Assembly (NCBI GenBank): GCA_001643675.2
Contig: LSRY02000034.1
Location: 558,001 to 622,000, forward strand
Direction of reading: 5' to 3'
Length of the DNA: 64,000 bases
Origin: Monocercomonoides exilis
Lineage: Eukaryota; Preaxostyla; Oxymonadida; Polymastigidae
A program made the translations under genes and the position numbers. Within the stretch, counting starts at the first letter, position 1, and each line of letters opens with the position of its first letter. Below the pieces are notes generated by a model. It was not told the origin of the DNA. It saw nothing but the letters and a program-made list of their open reading frames with translations, and made no database searches. Of the stretch, positions 1-16,655 are shown in pieces.

Positions 1-447
1 AAAATAAACGCATCTTCACCATTATCTGTTGTCATTGTTTGAAATAATATTTCTAATTCTATAGGTAATGTTGACTCATCGACCTCTCATTTCAACAAGG
101 AATATTTTTGTTCTTTCAAATCAAATTGATCAAAGTGTCCATTACTGCAAATCAGAAAAAGATTTAACGTTTTTTCTTTCTTTATTACACCTTGTCAAAT
201 AATATTAACAACATAGAATGGTGTCACAGTTTATATTTTCATGATTGTTTTGAGATAATATTTTGCACCTAATTTCTTTTATCCAATGATATCCAAATTT
301 AATGTGAATTACGAATATTTGTTATTATCTGAATGTAATATATTGTCAAAAATGCAGTCAACGAGTGGAACCGAAAGGGTTAACGGTTTGCGTTCATTGT
401 TGTATTTGCACACTTTTAATTGTGATATTTTCACTTGATTTTTTCAG
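1..447. other. AT-rich upstream region, probable intron end
   Basis: No convincing coding exon is visible on either strand. The last bases are a T-rich tract ending in TTTTTTCAG at 439-447, a good 3' splice site for the exon that follows. A short open stretch starting with ATG at 352 and meeting a GT at 379 could be a first exon, but its phase does not match the next exon, so it is not called. Confidence 0.4.
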
Positions 448-1749
448 AAATGTTTTATGATCTGGCGCATTGCAATGAGGATAAGCAAAAACAGATTATT
501 GAAGAAATGAACAAGCAATTTGACGACGTGATTTTGAAAAATAATTATTTTCCTTTCACAAAAGAATTGTTCAACAAAATCGACAAAATGATTGAAGATA
601 AGAAACTTTCAATGGAAAATACAGTCATACTATTAAAGTGCATTGGATATTGCAATGCGCTGAAAAATATGGATGTTGATTTTTATTTCTCTGAATTGCG
701 TGAAAGAGTTGAAAAGATGATTATTGAAAAAGATAAGGAAAAAGAAGAAAAGGATGAAAAGTTTCTGATTGAAATCTGCGAATGCTACCTTTTTTTAAAC
801 GACATATCACATTCAAAATTGTTATCAATATGCGTTCCTCGCCTTTTGAAAGCTGCCTCAAAGAAAGAGGAAAACGAAGAAGCACAAAAAGGGGTGGAAA
901 TGGCTTTGCTGGCACTGAGCAGCATTCATTTTTTTGAAGTGTGATTTTCTTTTTTTCTTTTTCTTGATGATTATTTGATTCAATCGACAGTATGTGAAGA
1001 AAGAGTTGTTTCTGGATGAAATATCAGAAATTATTCAATCCAATCAAGAGCATCGAAACCTAACACATCTTGCATATCAATCTGCCTGGAGATTTTTCTT
1101 ATATAGATTTATCCATGACCAAGAATTGAAGGATGTCGTTGTGGACGAACTGTTCTTTGTTGAAGAAGCAACAAAAGAACTGAAAGAGCTGACAAGAAGT
1201 GTGAATTGGAAAGCAGGAGAAGGAGAGGGAAAAGAAACAAAAGAAGAGCAGATAATCATCATATGGCTCAACACGCTTATTAATTGTTATGATATTTGCG
1301 AATTGTGCTGTGAAGGAAATGCAGAGTTGGTTGCTTGCGTTGTGACATTGTGCCGAGCGTCAAATGTGCATTGCTCTGAAATATGCCACAGAGCCATCAA
1401 TCTTCTTGGCGCAATGATTTCAAGAAAAAGTGCATGTGTTTCAGACATTGTTGGAAAAGGTGCTTTTGATGTTGTTCTGGAGAAAATTCAGCAACCAACA
1501 TTGGATTACAATATAACGAGGAGATGTTTGGAGTTCTTATGGAATTTTTCCGATAGATTGAGAGATGAGGCGGGCCACAAAGCGGATGAAGCAAATTTTG
1601 AGATGTTGAAAAGAAAGATACTCGAAAAGTTGGAAGAAGAAGGATACGAAGACATCACCAGAAGTTTCAGAGAAGTTTCTCCATTTTTTGATGAAGGCTA
1701 TGGAACTTTCTTGAACGATAGTGACGTTAATTTTTTTGTGAATATTTAA
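448..1749 (+). CDS. Charged helical hypothetical protein, 3' part (two exons)
   Basis: Two exons join in frame: 448-938 and 991-1749, with a 52-nt intron (GTGTGATTTT to CGACAG) at 939-990. The frame enters at phase 1, so at least one exon lies upstream and the start is not resolved. The protein is about 416 aa here, rich in Glu, Lys and Leu, and looks all-helical (armadillo/HEAT-like) with no signal peptide or membrane segment. Motifs such as EEEGYEDI near the C-terminus and KLSMENTVILLK near the N-terminus recall a large lineage-specific family in Monocercomonoides; this is from memory. Function is unknown. It ends at TAA, with an AATAAA-like motif right after. Confidence is high that it is a gene, low on family. 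Confidence 0.7.
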
Positions 1750-2050
1750 GAAAATAAAGAGTTCAGATTGGCACTCAAAAATTGAATTTTATTGTTTTGC
1801 TCATTTCACAATTCATCAATCATTTGAATATATGTTTGTTTGTGTGTGATAATTTTCATATATTTTCGTAAAATGCATACTTAACGGCAATTCTCAAAAC
1901 AATGAAAAAACAGTTTATAAATATATTGAAAGTTATTTAGTGAATATTTCATGAACAAAATATGGGAAGAAACCATAATTTTTTTATTTTTGAAATATTT
2001 CGTTTTCACATATTTATGGGACTTTTGATCATTGAAAAATCAAAAATTTC
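1750..2050. other. AT-rich intergenic, 5' flank of Merlin element
   Basis: No gene is seen. The Merlin-type element that follows must begin somewhere here, but I could not find a terminal inverted repeat matching the region past 7.8 kb, so its left end is unplaced. Confidence 0.3.
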
Positions 2051-2288
2051 ATGGATGAAGTGTCTGATTCAGACGATTCACTTGCTCTGACTGGAAAACC
2101 TACAAACAAATTATTCAGAATGTTTCTCAATTCGGAAAAATCTGAAAAATGGATACAGTCTAAACCGGATATAATCACGTCGAATATAATCACATTCGAA
2201 TATAGTCACATTTTTCCATGCACCGACATTTTTGACCAATTTTTCATTCATTTTCCATCGCATATAATCACAGGGCTGAAAATATATA

Positions 2289-5200
2289 ATAGTATGGTGG
2301 AAAACCCGAACAGTTGCAAAAACCCGCACATATCATCTTGAATAATTTAAAAGATGATGAAAATTGATCAAATGATGTTTATTTTTGTTAAAACTCAATG
2401 TCGATTTCAAAAATTCATTTTTATTATTGAAAATTAACTATTTTGGTACAATTTTCAGTTGAAGATAATTTTTGATTCTTCTCATTTTTATTTTGATGTT
2501 ATCTTTCAATGATTTCATTCTTTTTTGTTTGCAACAAATATCACTCAACTTTTAAAGAATTTTTGTCTTTGACATCTTTTTGTAATGCGAAGTGAAAAAA
2601 TTATAAAAATTGAAATCTTTTCTCAAATAATAAAGTGACAAAGAATTAACTAAAAACATAAACACATCCTTACAGCAAAACATTGAAAATAACTTCTTGA
2701 ACGTGAAAAAATCGGAAAACATTAACATTTATCTGATTTTCTTATTAAAATGAAAAAAAAAAATGAAAAAAGTCAGTAGATGAAATAAATGAGATTCAAA
2801 AGAACACCATTATTGCATTATTTCTTCAAATGGAAACGAATTTGCAGATTTATCATAATAACGATCATCACATTGTTTTCTATCAAAATAATGGGTTCCA
2901 AACCCATAATAAAATTTTTTCAATCCAACAATGTTTCATAAATTTATTAACTTTGAAGAAATAGTTAAACAATTCAATAATTATTAAGTGGTTTGTCCAC
3001 TAGATATATTATTTGAAAGATTTTCATGGAGGATGTTCAATTCTACATTTTGTTCAATTTCAATCAAAATTTTCGATTTCAAATGATATGTAAACGCAAT
3101 GTGTTCCAATTTCCATGAAAGACTTTTTATGAATTCAGGAAATGCAGTTTCTAACTTTTTTTCGTCGGTAAGTGTTGTTAAAAACTGTTCAAAAGTTCTC
3201 ATTCTTTAAAGAATTACCTTTTTGTGGTTTGTTCTTTGTGTTTTATTTTTATTTTGATATCAATAAAACAATATTTTGTTCTTTTCATAGACAATTGCAC
3301 GACCATTGATAGAAAATTTATTCCCACAAGTTTTAAAATGAAAAAAGTTTATTTTTATTTTCGCAGGTTTGTTGATCACTTAATTTCTTTGTCTGGAACT
3401 TTGGTGCCTTTTCTATTATGCGATTCATTTTTAAATTTGAAAATGAAATAAATTGTTTTTTTCTTTTGTTTATCTTTTTTCAAAAATGTTTTTTTTTTCT
3501 TTTTTCTGAAAATTATTGTTTCTTTTCAGTAAAAATGCTTATGCTTGTTTTTTAATAAAAATAGAGTCATCCCGATTCTTTATCAAGAATTGTGAAAACT
3601 TGTTGTTGGAAAAAACGCCATTAACAAAATGCTTGACAATCAAATTGAATAGTAATTTCATAAATAATTAATATTTGATATGAATAGATTAAAAAGGTTT
3701 GATATGTTTTTCAACTTTTTTCGATTGTTTATTTCTCACAAATCATTTCTTTGGATTGTACTCACTTTCATCAGAATCCGTGAAAAGAACATAATGCTCA
3801 GATAATCTTTTGGGCAAACATTTTTCCGATCTCATGGAATATTTTTTGGACAATTTTTTTTCATCCGAATCTTCTTCTTCGTTGCTTGATGAAAGATCAT
3901 CTTCTATGTATTCACTGCTGTCAAGATCTCTTTTTCTCTTTTCTTTCGATTTATTTAATCTGTCGGAATGATGATCAGTCTCTGAAGATTCATCTTCAGA
4001 ATAATTAGAAGAACTCGATAAATCAGTCACTTGTTTTCGACCATCATGTTCATCCAAATGATCTGACCGGCACAGAATCAGTCTTTTCTGTTTGTTTTTT
4101 CTTCTGAAAACACGAACGACCAAAATATTTTCTTCCCCTTCTTGTGAATCAGTTGGATCTGATTCGAAATCTGTTGAACATGAGATATCGTCAGTGTCAT
4201 TATTGTCACCAGTATTCTCATTAGTAGTAAGGTTTGAAAGCTTGGAATCAGAAGAAGTAATTTTTGAAGATGAAGGTCTTTCCTTTTGATTTTTTATCGT
4301 TTTTTGCTTAATATTTGTTTTATGAATATTCTCAATTTTTTCATCAATATAAATAGACTTTTTCTCTTCAAATGCTTGCCATTCATTTAGAACTGCGTTT
4401 GATGTAATTAGTTTACCAGAGATGGACCATCGGTATGTCTGTCTCGCCGGTTTTACACCGAAAGACAAGGAATCCAAAGTGCACCTCAGAACGTGAGATA
4501 TTCGAGAAGACGTTATACCAGCTTCGTAAAACCCATGCCGTATTACTCTAGGTGCCATCGCATAATAAGAGCAATCTGCGATTGCTTGGACAAAAGGTAA
4601 AAATTCTGTTTTCATTTTTCTCACACTTGGTTCATTTCTAACATTTTTCAATTGCTTTTTTAGTGCTGCATTAGGTCCGAGATCAAGTGGCTGAAGGATA
4701 TGGGATGTGTGTGCTGGTAGCACAACGACATCCACGTTTTCTTCAGAAAACTTTTTCCACAGCTGGATATTTTGTCTTGAAGAGTGTCCGTCAAGAATTA
4801 TTAAAGCAGAGAGTGATGAATTGCTTATTTTTTCTTCGGATATTTTTTCGTATTGAGTAATTTCTTTTTTCGTGAAGCTTGCTTTTTGCATCTGAGTGTC
4901 ATTCTTTATCCACCAATCTCTATTATCATCTTCTTCAATTAGAAACATTCTTTCATCAGAAGAACTTAAATAAGTTTCATCACGAAAGTTAGTAATTTCA
5001 TCAACATCAACTTTAGGAGATCCATTTGATGGTATTTGAAAACTCTTTTTGTTTCGAAAAAAATTTTCACACTCTGAAGATTCTTTTGAACAGCCAAATG
5101 CGGATTGGTGCAGTTGCTGCAACGCTTGAATTCGATCTCCTTCTGAAGACATTGTCTCTGAAAGTTCCAGTTTGTCAATACAAATGGATTCCTTGTGACT

Positions 5201-6512
5201 ATTTTCATTATCGCACTGATCTTTGGATCGCTGGGATTTTGTCGGTGAATCTGAGTTATCTATTGGAAATAGTTCTGATCCAGCTGATGAATGCAATGCT
5301 ATTGATTCTTGATCGTCTTCGTCTTGAAAATTTTGTTGTGTTGTTTTTTCACTAGAATCATTCTTTTTCATTTTCTGATCGCATTTTTCTAACCTTCTTT
5401 CTTTCGTTTTCAATTCACAAGATTTTTTTTGGAATATTTCATATTGATATTGTTGAATTCTTTCAACAACTTTTCTTTGCTTTTGAATGAAAGGAAGAAC
5501 ATGTTCTAACATTATTTTTTCAAATAGCTCTTTTGTCATCCATCCTTTTTGAGTTGAATGCAATACGAATGATTCGTCATTCCATTGTTCGTTTATTTCT
5601 TTTTCATATTTTGAACTTAAAAGAAGATGAGTGGGGAGATGATATCCATCAGCTCTCACAATAAATAAAAGAGTTAAATGACGAAGAGGAGGAGTTTCCA
5701 AACATGGCAAGTATTTGCATTTCTCATTTGCAATTCTTTTATTATGATGACGACAGTTGGACTGACAACTTGTTTCGTCCAATTGTTATATTAACGAAGG
5801 ATGATATTTTTTCTTCAGCATCAAAGTTCGCAAATGAGAAAGAAAAGACTGTATATTTGCTTTTAACGATGCTCTCAAGCGTGCATGATCAAGTCGAACT
5901 GGATTTATCATGCGCAATTGTTTTTGCCTTGATAAAAAATCGTAAACCCATCTCAGACTTGGTGTTTCGATATATTCAGTCGAGGCCGGAGATCTTTCGA
6001 TTCGAATTTGTCTTGCCTTGATTGGAAAATAAGTTTCAAATTTCAAAATAAAAAAATCATACTAAAAAAGGAATGTCATTAATTGATGGCTGCTTCAAAA
6101 TATTGTGCCAATTTAATATAATTTGAACAAGCTTCTCTTCTTCTTCCTTCGTTAAATATCGTGGCCTTCCATTAATACCAGATATCTCACCGCGAGATTC
6201 CATTCGATTTGCTCTGTTTCTTCGAAAATATTCTTTTCTGGAATTATTCATATTTTCTGTCTTCACTTTTTGCATTTGAATAATTTGAATATCAACAATT
6301 GACTGATTTCTGCAATATTTTTGGCTTTTTTAAAAATTTAATATGGAATAACTCCCATCATAATAAATGCATTTTTATTCTTATTAAAAATTCATTTATA
6401 TTTTGAAGTGTTTATTTAAAAAAAACTTTTTCTTAACACCAAAATTTTATTATGTTTCCAAAAATCCTAAGAGTGCGGGTTTTTGCAAATGTTCGGGTTT
6501 TTGCACATATCA
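2289..6512 (-). mobile_element. Pogo/Tigger-like DNA transposon nested in the MITE
   Basis: The insertion point is seen by comparison with the empty MITE at 45260-45709: AAATATATA is followed there directly by ATCACATTTT, while here 4.2 kb intervene, flanked by TA (2287-2288 and 6513-6514). The imperfect inverted ends carry two AAACCCG motifs 18 bp apart at about 2302 and 2320. The mirror set lies at about 6475-6500. It encodes a two-exon pogo-type transposase on the minus strand. Long AT-rich flanks at 2345-3740 and 6280-6470 hold no convincing gene. Confidence 0.8.
3743..6275 (-). pseudogene. Pogo-like DDD transposase with in-frame stop
   Basis: Exon 1 (6275-6063) starts at ATG and encodes a helix-turn-helix segment with a GINGRPRYLTKEEEE motif. 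A 46-nt intron (GTATGA to ATCAAG, 6062-6017) sits at the same place as the intron in the palindrome transposase. Exon 2 (6016-3743) encodes the DDE/DDD core: first Asp in QLDETSC, second in LIILDGHSSR, third in LQPLDLG. A TAA at 5783-5785 lies in frame two codons before the first catalytic Asp, so full-length product would need readthrough. A Ser/Glu/Lys-rich insert of roughly 200 residues lies before the second Asp, and the C-terminus (about 180 residues) is acidic. Probably a recently disabled copy. Confidence 0.75.
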
Positions 6513-7805
6513 TAATCACATTTTTTATTATTATGGGTGATTTTTTCATTGAAAAATCGATTTTTTGATCAAAAATTTCGAAATTTCGCTTTTTCAAAAA
6601 TGTGCTCAAATAAGTTTAAATAATGAGTATTTATGAAAAAAATTAATTTCGCAAGTGAAAAAAGTGTATTTGGATAAAATTTCCAAAAATAAAAAAATCG
6701 ACCCAAAATTAATTATTTCAAAAATTAATTTTTATTTTTTTCTGTGTTTAACAGCATCGCATATTATCACAATCGGATATTGTCACAAAAAGTTGTGCAA
6801 AATCAGATGTGATAATATCCGGTTTTGACTGTATATAGGAAAATCGTCAAAAACAAACCAAAATGCAGAAGGCACAGAATTGAAATGGATTTTCTGCTTT
6901 GCTATGGAAGAATGATGTGGGTTTGCAGAAAACGCGGCAACAGGCAGCCAGCATACAAGAATACATCCTTGTATCGAAGCAGGATACCAATAAATGTGAT
7001 TTTGTTAATAATCCAATTAATTTGGAATAGAGCTAGTGTAAATTTTGCTCTGAAATGTTGGGAATTCAAGGAACTCTGTGGAATATTTGTCATCTGTTTT
7101 GAGGTGTTGCTCGATAGACATGAAAATCTGAATGAAACTATTTTTGTTTGCGAAAACAATATTGATGAAATATATGAATGCGTTTTGAGGAGAAGAAAAC
7201 ATCATAGAGGAAAAAGAAAGAAACAAATGAAGGTCTTTGGTGCAGTGGAGCGAAAGAAAGATAAAATGTATGAATCAAGGAATTTTTTTTGTCATAATTG
7301 TGCCTGACCGTTCAGCTTCGATATTGATTCCAATCATTCAAAAGCACATTCTACCTCATTCAACAATAATGTCAGATGAATGGAAGGCTTATTCATCTCT
7401 TTCTCGTCTTGGATTCAATCATCCAACAGTGTGCCACAAGATAAAATATTATGATGAAGAAACTCACTCATGCACAAATACAATCGAAAAATTATGGAGC
7501 CATATGAAAAGATTTTTTCCTCATCAAAGCATTCGAGAAAAATATGTAGCTGATCAACTTGCTTTTTGGATGATTAATAAGAGAAAGATTGTGAGATTTG
7601 AATAAATTGTATCAACAACTGTTTTTTTGCAAAGAAAAACAAACAGAAGAAGCTGAAGAAGATGAAGAAACAGAAGAAAATGAAGAAGAAATACCTGATT
7701 TGGATGATTTGATTAATTCCAATGACAGCGAAACAAGTGAAACCGACAATATTGACACAGGCGATGGTTTATCTGCCTCCGAGTATTCAGAAAACTCATA
7801 AAGAT

Positions 7806-8100
7806 AAACTTTTTTGTTTTGTTTTGAATTTTTTATCTATGATAATTTTTCCATTTTTGAAAAAATTTTTTACCCATTTTCAAAATTTTTGAAAAATTAA
7901 TATTTTATTTTAACGAACTTCCGCATGTTTTTAATTACTAAAAACATCACAAATGATGTTTAAAAACAATAAACAATTGAATGTTCATGAAAGGGTTTCA
8001 AATTCGATTTGTTTGTTTGTCTGTTTGCTTTATTTTTCAGCAAACATAGCGATTTTTAACATCATTTGAAGAAAGAATTGAATTCAGCAATATCTCTTTA
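7806..8100. other. AT-rich region after Merlin gene
   Basis: No gene is seen. The right end of the Merlin element must lie near here, but no inverted counterpart of the left flank was recognised. Confidence 0.3.
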
Positions 8101-8255
8101 ACATTCATGCGAATTCAGTTCATTTTTTGATTTCTTTTCTTCTTCTTCCTGTATCTTTTTCTTTTTCTCCAAGGCAATCACACCTTCTGACGCTTTTCTC
8201 TCAAAATCCAGCTCATTCTCAATCCCATCTTCTGATCCTCTTTGGGCAAGTCTTG
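8101..8255 (-). CDS. Possible small C-terminal exon, unknown
   Basis: On the minus strand a TTTCTCACAG acceptor is followed by an open stretch of about 50 codons ending in TAA. It is very rich in Glu and Lys (ending ELNSHEC). The composition is compatible with the last exon of a charged protein, but no upstream exon could be joined. An open frame at 8355-8558 on the same strand (CNCEKD, CNVCC) may or may not belong to it. No function can be proposed. Confidence 0.2.
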
Positions 8256-9118
8256 CTGTGAGAAAGATCCAAGCCAACTATTTTATTGAGCAGTGGTGAT
8301 TTGTTCTGAATAAATGCATTTTGATTTTTGTGAGTTTTCAAAAAAGCTATTTTTTTATTTAGCTTTCAAAGATTTTTTTCGAAACAAATGAAAAGCAGAA
8401 CTCTTTGTGATATTGATCAAATCAAAGCAACAAACATTGCATTCATCAATTCTGCTCAACGTGAACAAATCCTTTTCACAATTACATTTTTTATTATATT
8501 TTTCTAAATTATCATCACACAGGAGCTTTTTCTTTGATTTTTCATTTTCATTTTTCATTTTGAATAACAGAAAACAACTGTTTCATTTTGATCGTTTTCT
8601 CAGCTTTGATGATATGTTCACGAATATCCTTTGGTACTGAAAAACTCATTTTTATCCATATTCATTGAGAAAGGAAAACTCATCAAAGAAGTCAAAGGTT
8701 TTGCTCTTTGTTTAATAATCCGTTGAGCATTCTTGATGTTCAATGAATTTCAAATATATTTTTCATTTTGGATAAGTGAGATGTATAATCTTTTCACTCA
8801 ATTGCAATGCTTTGTTATTTGCTTTATATGGACAATGAGGATAATGATATTGGTTGGAAAATATGAAAAGAATGATTTGAACAATAATTTTTCATCATCA
8901 AAATAATTAAATATGGTTTGAAACTCAACGCCCATAACAAAAATTGTTCGGGCTCATTTATAAACAAGTGATTTTTTCGTTATGGCAACAATGTGCGTAT
9001 TTTTGTGATTTCTTTCTTCTTTCATGTTTGCTGTTTTATTTATGGTTAATGTTTTTTAATTTAACTTTGGGAATTGTTCTCATCGCCAAAAAAATGTGTT
9101 TCCTTTTTGAAGACCTGA
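8256..9118. other. AT-rich region without supported gene
   Basis: Apart from the doubtful minus-strand open frame at 8355-8558, I see no coding sequence, repeat or RNA gene. It should contain the start of the eIF4A-like pseudogene that becomes recognisable near 9119. Confidence 0.3.
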
Positions 9119-10397
9119 ACGCAAACCTTCACCATCTTCCACAGATCAACTTTTAGCTTTAACTGGAGCAGATAAAGAAATTGAGGAAACTTCGCATAAT
9201 TGTGCAAAACATTTGAGGAAATGCATTTGAAGGATGAATTGCTTCGTGGTGTTTATTCATATGGTTTTGATGTTCCCTCACTTATTCAGCAGAAAGCAAT
9301 CCTTCCAGTTATTCAAGGGAGAGATCTTCTTGCTTAAGCAGATTGGAAAACAGGAAAAACAACTGCTTTCTCAATTGCTTGCTTGCATGCAGAAAGTTGA
9401 TCCTTCCTGCCACTTCACACAAGCTTTGATTCTCACTCCTTCAAGTGAACTCACAATACAAACGCACAACGTTTGTTCAATTCAAAATGTCTTTTATGAT
9501 ATTTCCAAATTTTTTTAGATGATCGCAAAAATGGCTAAATTCTTGAAGGGAATCAACATTTTGAAAGTTGTAACAATACTTGATATTCGCGAAGCAGCAA
9601 AAAAAAGTGACTGAGACACCACAACACATTGTTGTCGGAACACCACAGAGATTGGCTCATATGATTCGTTCTGAAATTATTGATGTTTCTCATCTGAGAA
9701 TCTTTGTACTCGACGATGTTGATGAAATGCTCTCTCAAGGGTTTAAGGATAAGATTGTAGAAATATTCTCAAATTTACCAAAGAATGCACAAACAGTTAT
9801 GATGAGTTCTCCTTTGCCTTCGGAGGTCATTGAGATAGCTCACCAGATTCAAAATGAACCTGTTCGGATTTTGGTTCCTCGCAATGAGAGCATTCTTGAT
9901 GATATGCGTCAATTCTATGTTGCTGTTGAAAATGAGGAATTCAAAGAGGAAGCATTATTGACCTTCACGATTCTATCCAGGTTGCGCAATGCGTTGTCTT
10001 CTGCAATTCAAAGCGCAAAGTGGATTATGTCACCGAGGATCTTCGGAGCATAGGATTCAGAGCGAGTTCTGTTCATAAAGGAATGTATTTTGAAGAAAGA
10101 AACAGCACTTTTCAAGATTTCAGAGATAGAAAAAACAGAGTGCTGTTGACTACAGATGAGTTTGTTCGTTGTATTCACGATGTATATGCTTAGCTAATAG
10201 TGAACTTCGACTTGCCGATGGAGTATGAGTCATATATTCAGAGATTAGACAGTACAGAAAATTTTGGAAAAAGAGGAATGGTCATCAGTCTTGTCACAGA
10301 AGAAGATGGTCAGATGCTGAAAGATATTCAGGAATTCTATGGAACAAAAATTGAGGAACTACCAGCAAAATTCAAAGAACTGCTGCAGCTGAAATAA
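9119..10397 (+). pseudogene. eIF4A-like DEAD-box RNA helicase pseudogene
   Basis: Read across frames, this follows an eIF4A from the Q-motif region to the C-terminus: the N-terminal Phe/Gln area, TGKTTAFSIA (motif I), a PSSELTIQ motif Ia, VVGTPQRL (Ib), LDDVDEML in place of DEAD (motif II), SSP in place of SAT (III), and NFDLP then a ruined HRxGRxxR (VI). At least three frameshifts (about 9225, 9397, 9600, 9985) and in-frame TAA/TAG codons break it. A 51-nt stretch from GTTTGTTC to TTTTTTTAG around 9469-9519 looks like a retained intron, so it is a decayed gene copy, not a processed one. In a live eIF4A this protein would unwind mRNA 5' leaders during initiation; this copy cannot. Confidence 0.8.
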
Positions 10398-11511
10398 ATG
10401 AGAAAATGGTGAGAGAAAGAAGGAAAGGGCAATCTCAGCTTTCTGAAAGGAAAAAAAATGAGAAAAGAAAAAGATGAAGAAATGATGGAGATGAGAATGA
10501 ATAAAAGACAAATAAGCAAATGAGAATTGATAGAAGAGAGAAAAATCAAATGAAGAAAAGAGGAAGAATTATTGAATAAATAATTTTGTTTGCTTGACAC
10601 CTGTTGAAAATTGGATGAATTCTTCATTGAAATTGATCAAAATGAAAAAAACATCAGAAAAGAAAAATAAAGTGATTTGAAACCATCAGAGCCCTTTCTT
10701 CAACTCCTTTTTATTCTTCTTTCATTTGCACAGCTTTCAAAAGACAAGTGAAATAAAGTGGAAATTGTTTGAAGAAGATTGACTTTCGTCAATACAAAGA
10801 TAGCATTCACAAATGCCAATCAGCCACTTTTCATTTTCAACTTTGTTTTTTTCAACTTCTTCATCAGCTGTTATCATTTCTAATCTTCATGTTTATAAAG
10901 AAATTAAATGAAAAAAGAAAAGGAAATAATTCAACATATTGCATTATTAAATGTTCCTCAACAATTGTTTCTCGTCTTCAAGAGTGATATTCACACATTC
11001 CTTAAATTCGTCTTTTTCATTTCAGAATAACCTATTTTTTTGGTTTTTTTATTTGATGGCAGGGCAATATTTCTTCTTTAAATATACAAATGTTACAAAC
11101 ACATAAAATGCTTTCTTTTTCTTTTTTCAAAAGTTTGAGTCATCTCCAAATAAGTGCATCCAATTTGACATTTTCTGTGCTTCATTTTCCAAGGCAAATA
11201 CACTTCAAACAGTTGAAAGTGAATTCAAAATGAAAAAAACTCAAAAACATGAAAGCAATAGACAAAGAAAAGCCAATAAATAAGAAAAACAAACACAGAA
11301 CTTTTCTAAAATATTCTTCTTTGTTTCTCTATGTTGTTCTCATTAATCTTAACAGCTTCAGCAAATATGTTCATACAATATCACACCACATGAACCTCTT
11401 GATCATTTTCAGTTTCGCCTCCGTATATGACAGGTATCTTGCCCAAACATCCAGTTTCACAAACTTGTCCAATAGAACCTTCATGGTTGAAAACGAATCT
11501 TACAAGAAATT
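10398..11511. other. AT-rich region without supported gene
   Basis: Purine-rich then mixed AT-rich sequence. No exon, terminal repeat or RNA gene could be supported on either strand. Confidence 0.3.
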
Positions 11512-11819
11512 TCAATGATATTTCTTCTTTCCACGCTTCCAAGCACCTACAAAAGGAAGACTCGGAATTTGCAGATGCGTCACATGCTCATCGATTGTCA
11601 TTGACCTTTATGAGATGTGCAAGGCAACACATTCCTATTTCCTCCTGATGATTGAGAACAGATAGCACAATAATTTCTTATCTCTTCATTGTGCAATGCC
11701 CACAAACAAAGAAAAAAGCATCCTTGACAAAAATGAAGAAGATGAATTCTTTCAAACAGAAAAGAGAAATCGAGCGGTTTTTTAAACATACAAATTTGGC
11801 AAAAAAAAGTGAATTTCAA
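11512..11819 (-). CDS. Possible Cys/His-rich (RING/PHD-like) small protein, partial
   Basis: The minus-strand open frame contains CQIC, then HLLHFCQGC, then CAIC, a spacing reminiscent of zinc-binding RING or PHD fingers. A plausible intron (GTCAATGACA to TTTTGTAG, 11605-11547) joins 11819-11606 to 11546-11512, ending in a basic tail (KRGKKKYH) and TGA. The start is not resolved and the first Cys pair is preceded by a poly-Phe stretch that may be intronic. Alternatively the frame is fortuitous. No neighbour supports a role. Confidence 0.25.
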
Positions 11820-12190
11820 ACTTTTTTATAATGCTCTTCTTCATTTCACAGATTGGCAACGGCCATTCAGACAAAAGGATGAGATAATACAAAATTCAAT
11901 TTCTATTAACCAACAATATCTCAATGTTGCGCTATCATCTTCAATCTTCATTTTTCCATTATCACAACTGCCCATAATTATTTTCATTCAAAATTTATTC
12001 TTTGTTATTTTTCAGATAAAAATGAAACTCAAACCAAAAAAACAGAATAAAAGTTGAAAGCGCAATGATTTATCCCGCCAGGATAATAATATGGAAAAGA
12101 AGTTCAAAAGATGATTTGTTTTCAACACACAAAAGTGAAAATCCACGATACTGATGAATCTGTAAAGGCACCCTTAATGGTGAACAGTGG
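11820..12190. other. Upstream region of the CLC gene
   Basis: AT-rich with no coding sequence recognised; base composition changes sharply at about 12190, where the CLC gene begins. Confidence 0.35.

Positions 12191-16655
<4,465 letters not shown>

Larger units (their letters stand above)
2156..6831. mobile_element. 450-bp Tigger-like MITE, interrupted by a pogo-like element
   Basis: Termini are CAGTCTAAACCGGATATAAT at 2156 and the inverse of CAGTCAAAACCGGATATTAT at 6831, each next to TA (2154-2155 and 6832-6833). Removing the inner element and its extra TA leaves exactly 450 bp. That equals the length of the uninterrupted relatives at 45260-45709 and 52762-53211, which share the ends and interior. 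There is no coding capacity of its own. It sits inside the Merlin transposase gene, so it inserted after that gene was present. Subterminal ATAATCAC/GATTATATCC repeats are typical of transposase-binding arrays (inference). Confidence 0.85.
2051..7605 (+). pseudogene. Merlin/IS1016-type transposase, split by nested insertions
   Basis: The 5' coding piece is 2051-2155 and the rest is 6834-7605. Between them sits a TA-flanked insertion (2156-6831). Dropping the insertion and one TA joins the pieces in the same frame with no stop. The downstream part matches the IS1595/IS1016-like DDE domain (Merlin in eukaryotes): first Asp in NNIDEIYE, an RGK-rich stretch, second Asp in MSDEWKAY, and Glu in NTIEKLWSHMK. 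A one-base shift in a T8 run near 7282-7290 splits the DDE domain, so the copy is broken there. An acidic open stretch at 7598-7801 in another frame may be a former C-terminal tail. Terminal repeats were not located. The superfamily call is solid; activity is unlikely. Confidence 0.75.

Noticed and set aside
9325-9345. A Streblomastix-like code with TAA/TAG read as glutamine
   Set aside because: TAA falls where eIF4A has Gln (LLA-TAA-ADWKTGKT), and TAA/TAG also interrupt RT, gag and a transposase at tolerant sites. But the 1429-aa CLC, the 808-aa surface protein and the 562-aa hydrolase are free of in-frame TAA/TAG while using CAA/CAG, and several clear genes end in TAA. The stops are better explained as decay.
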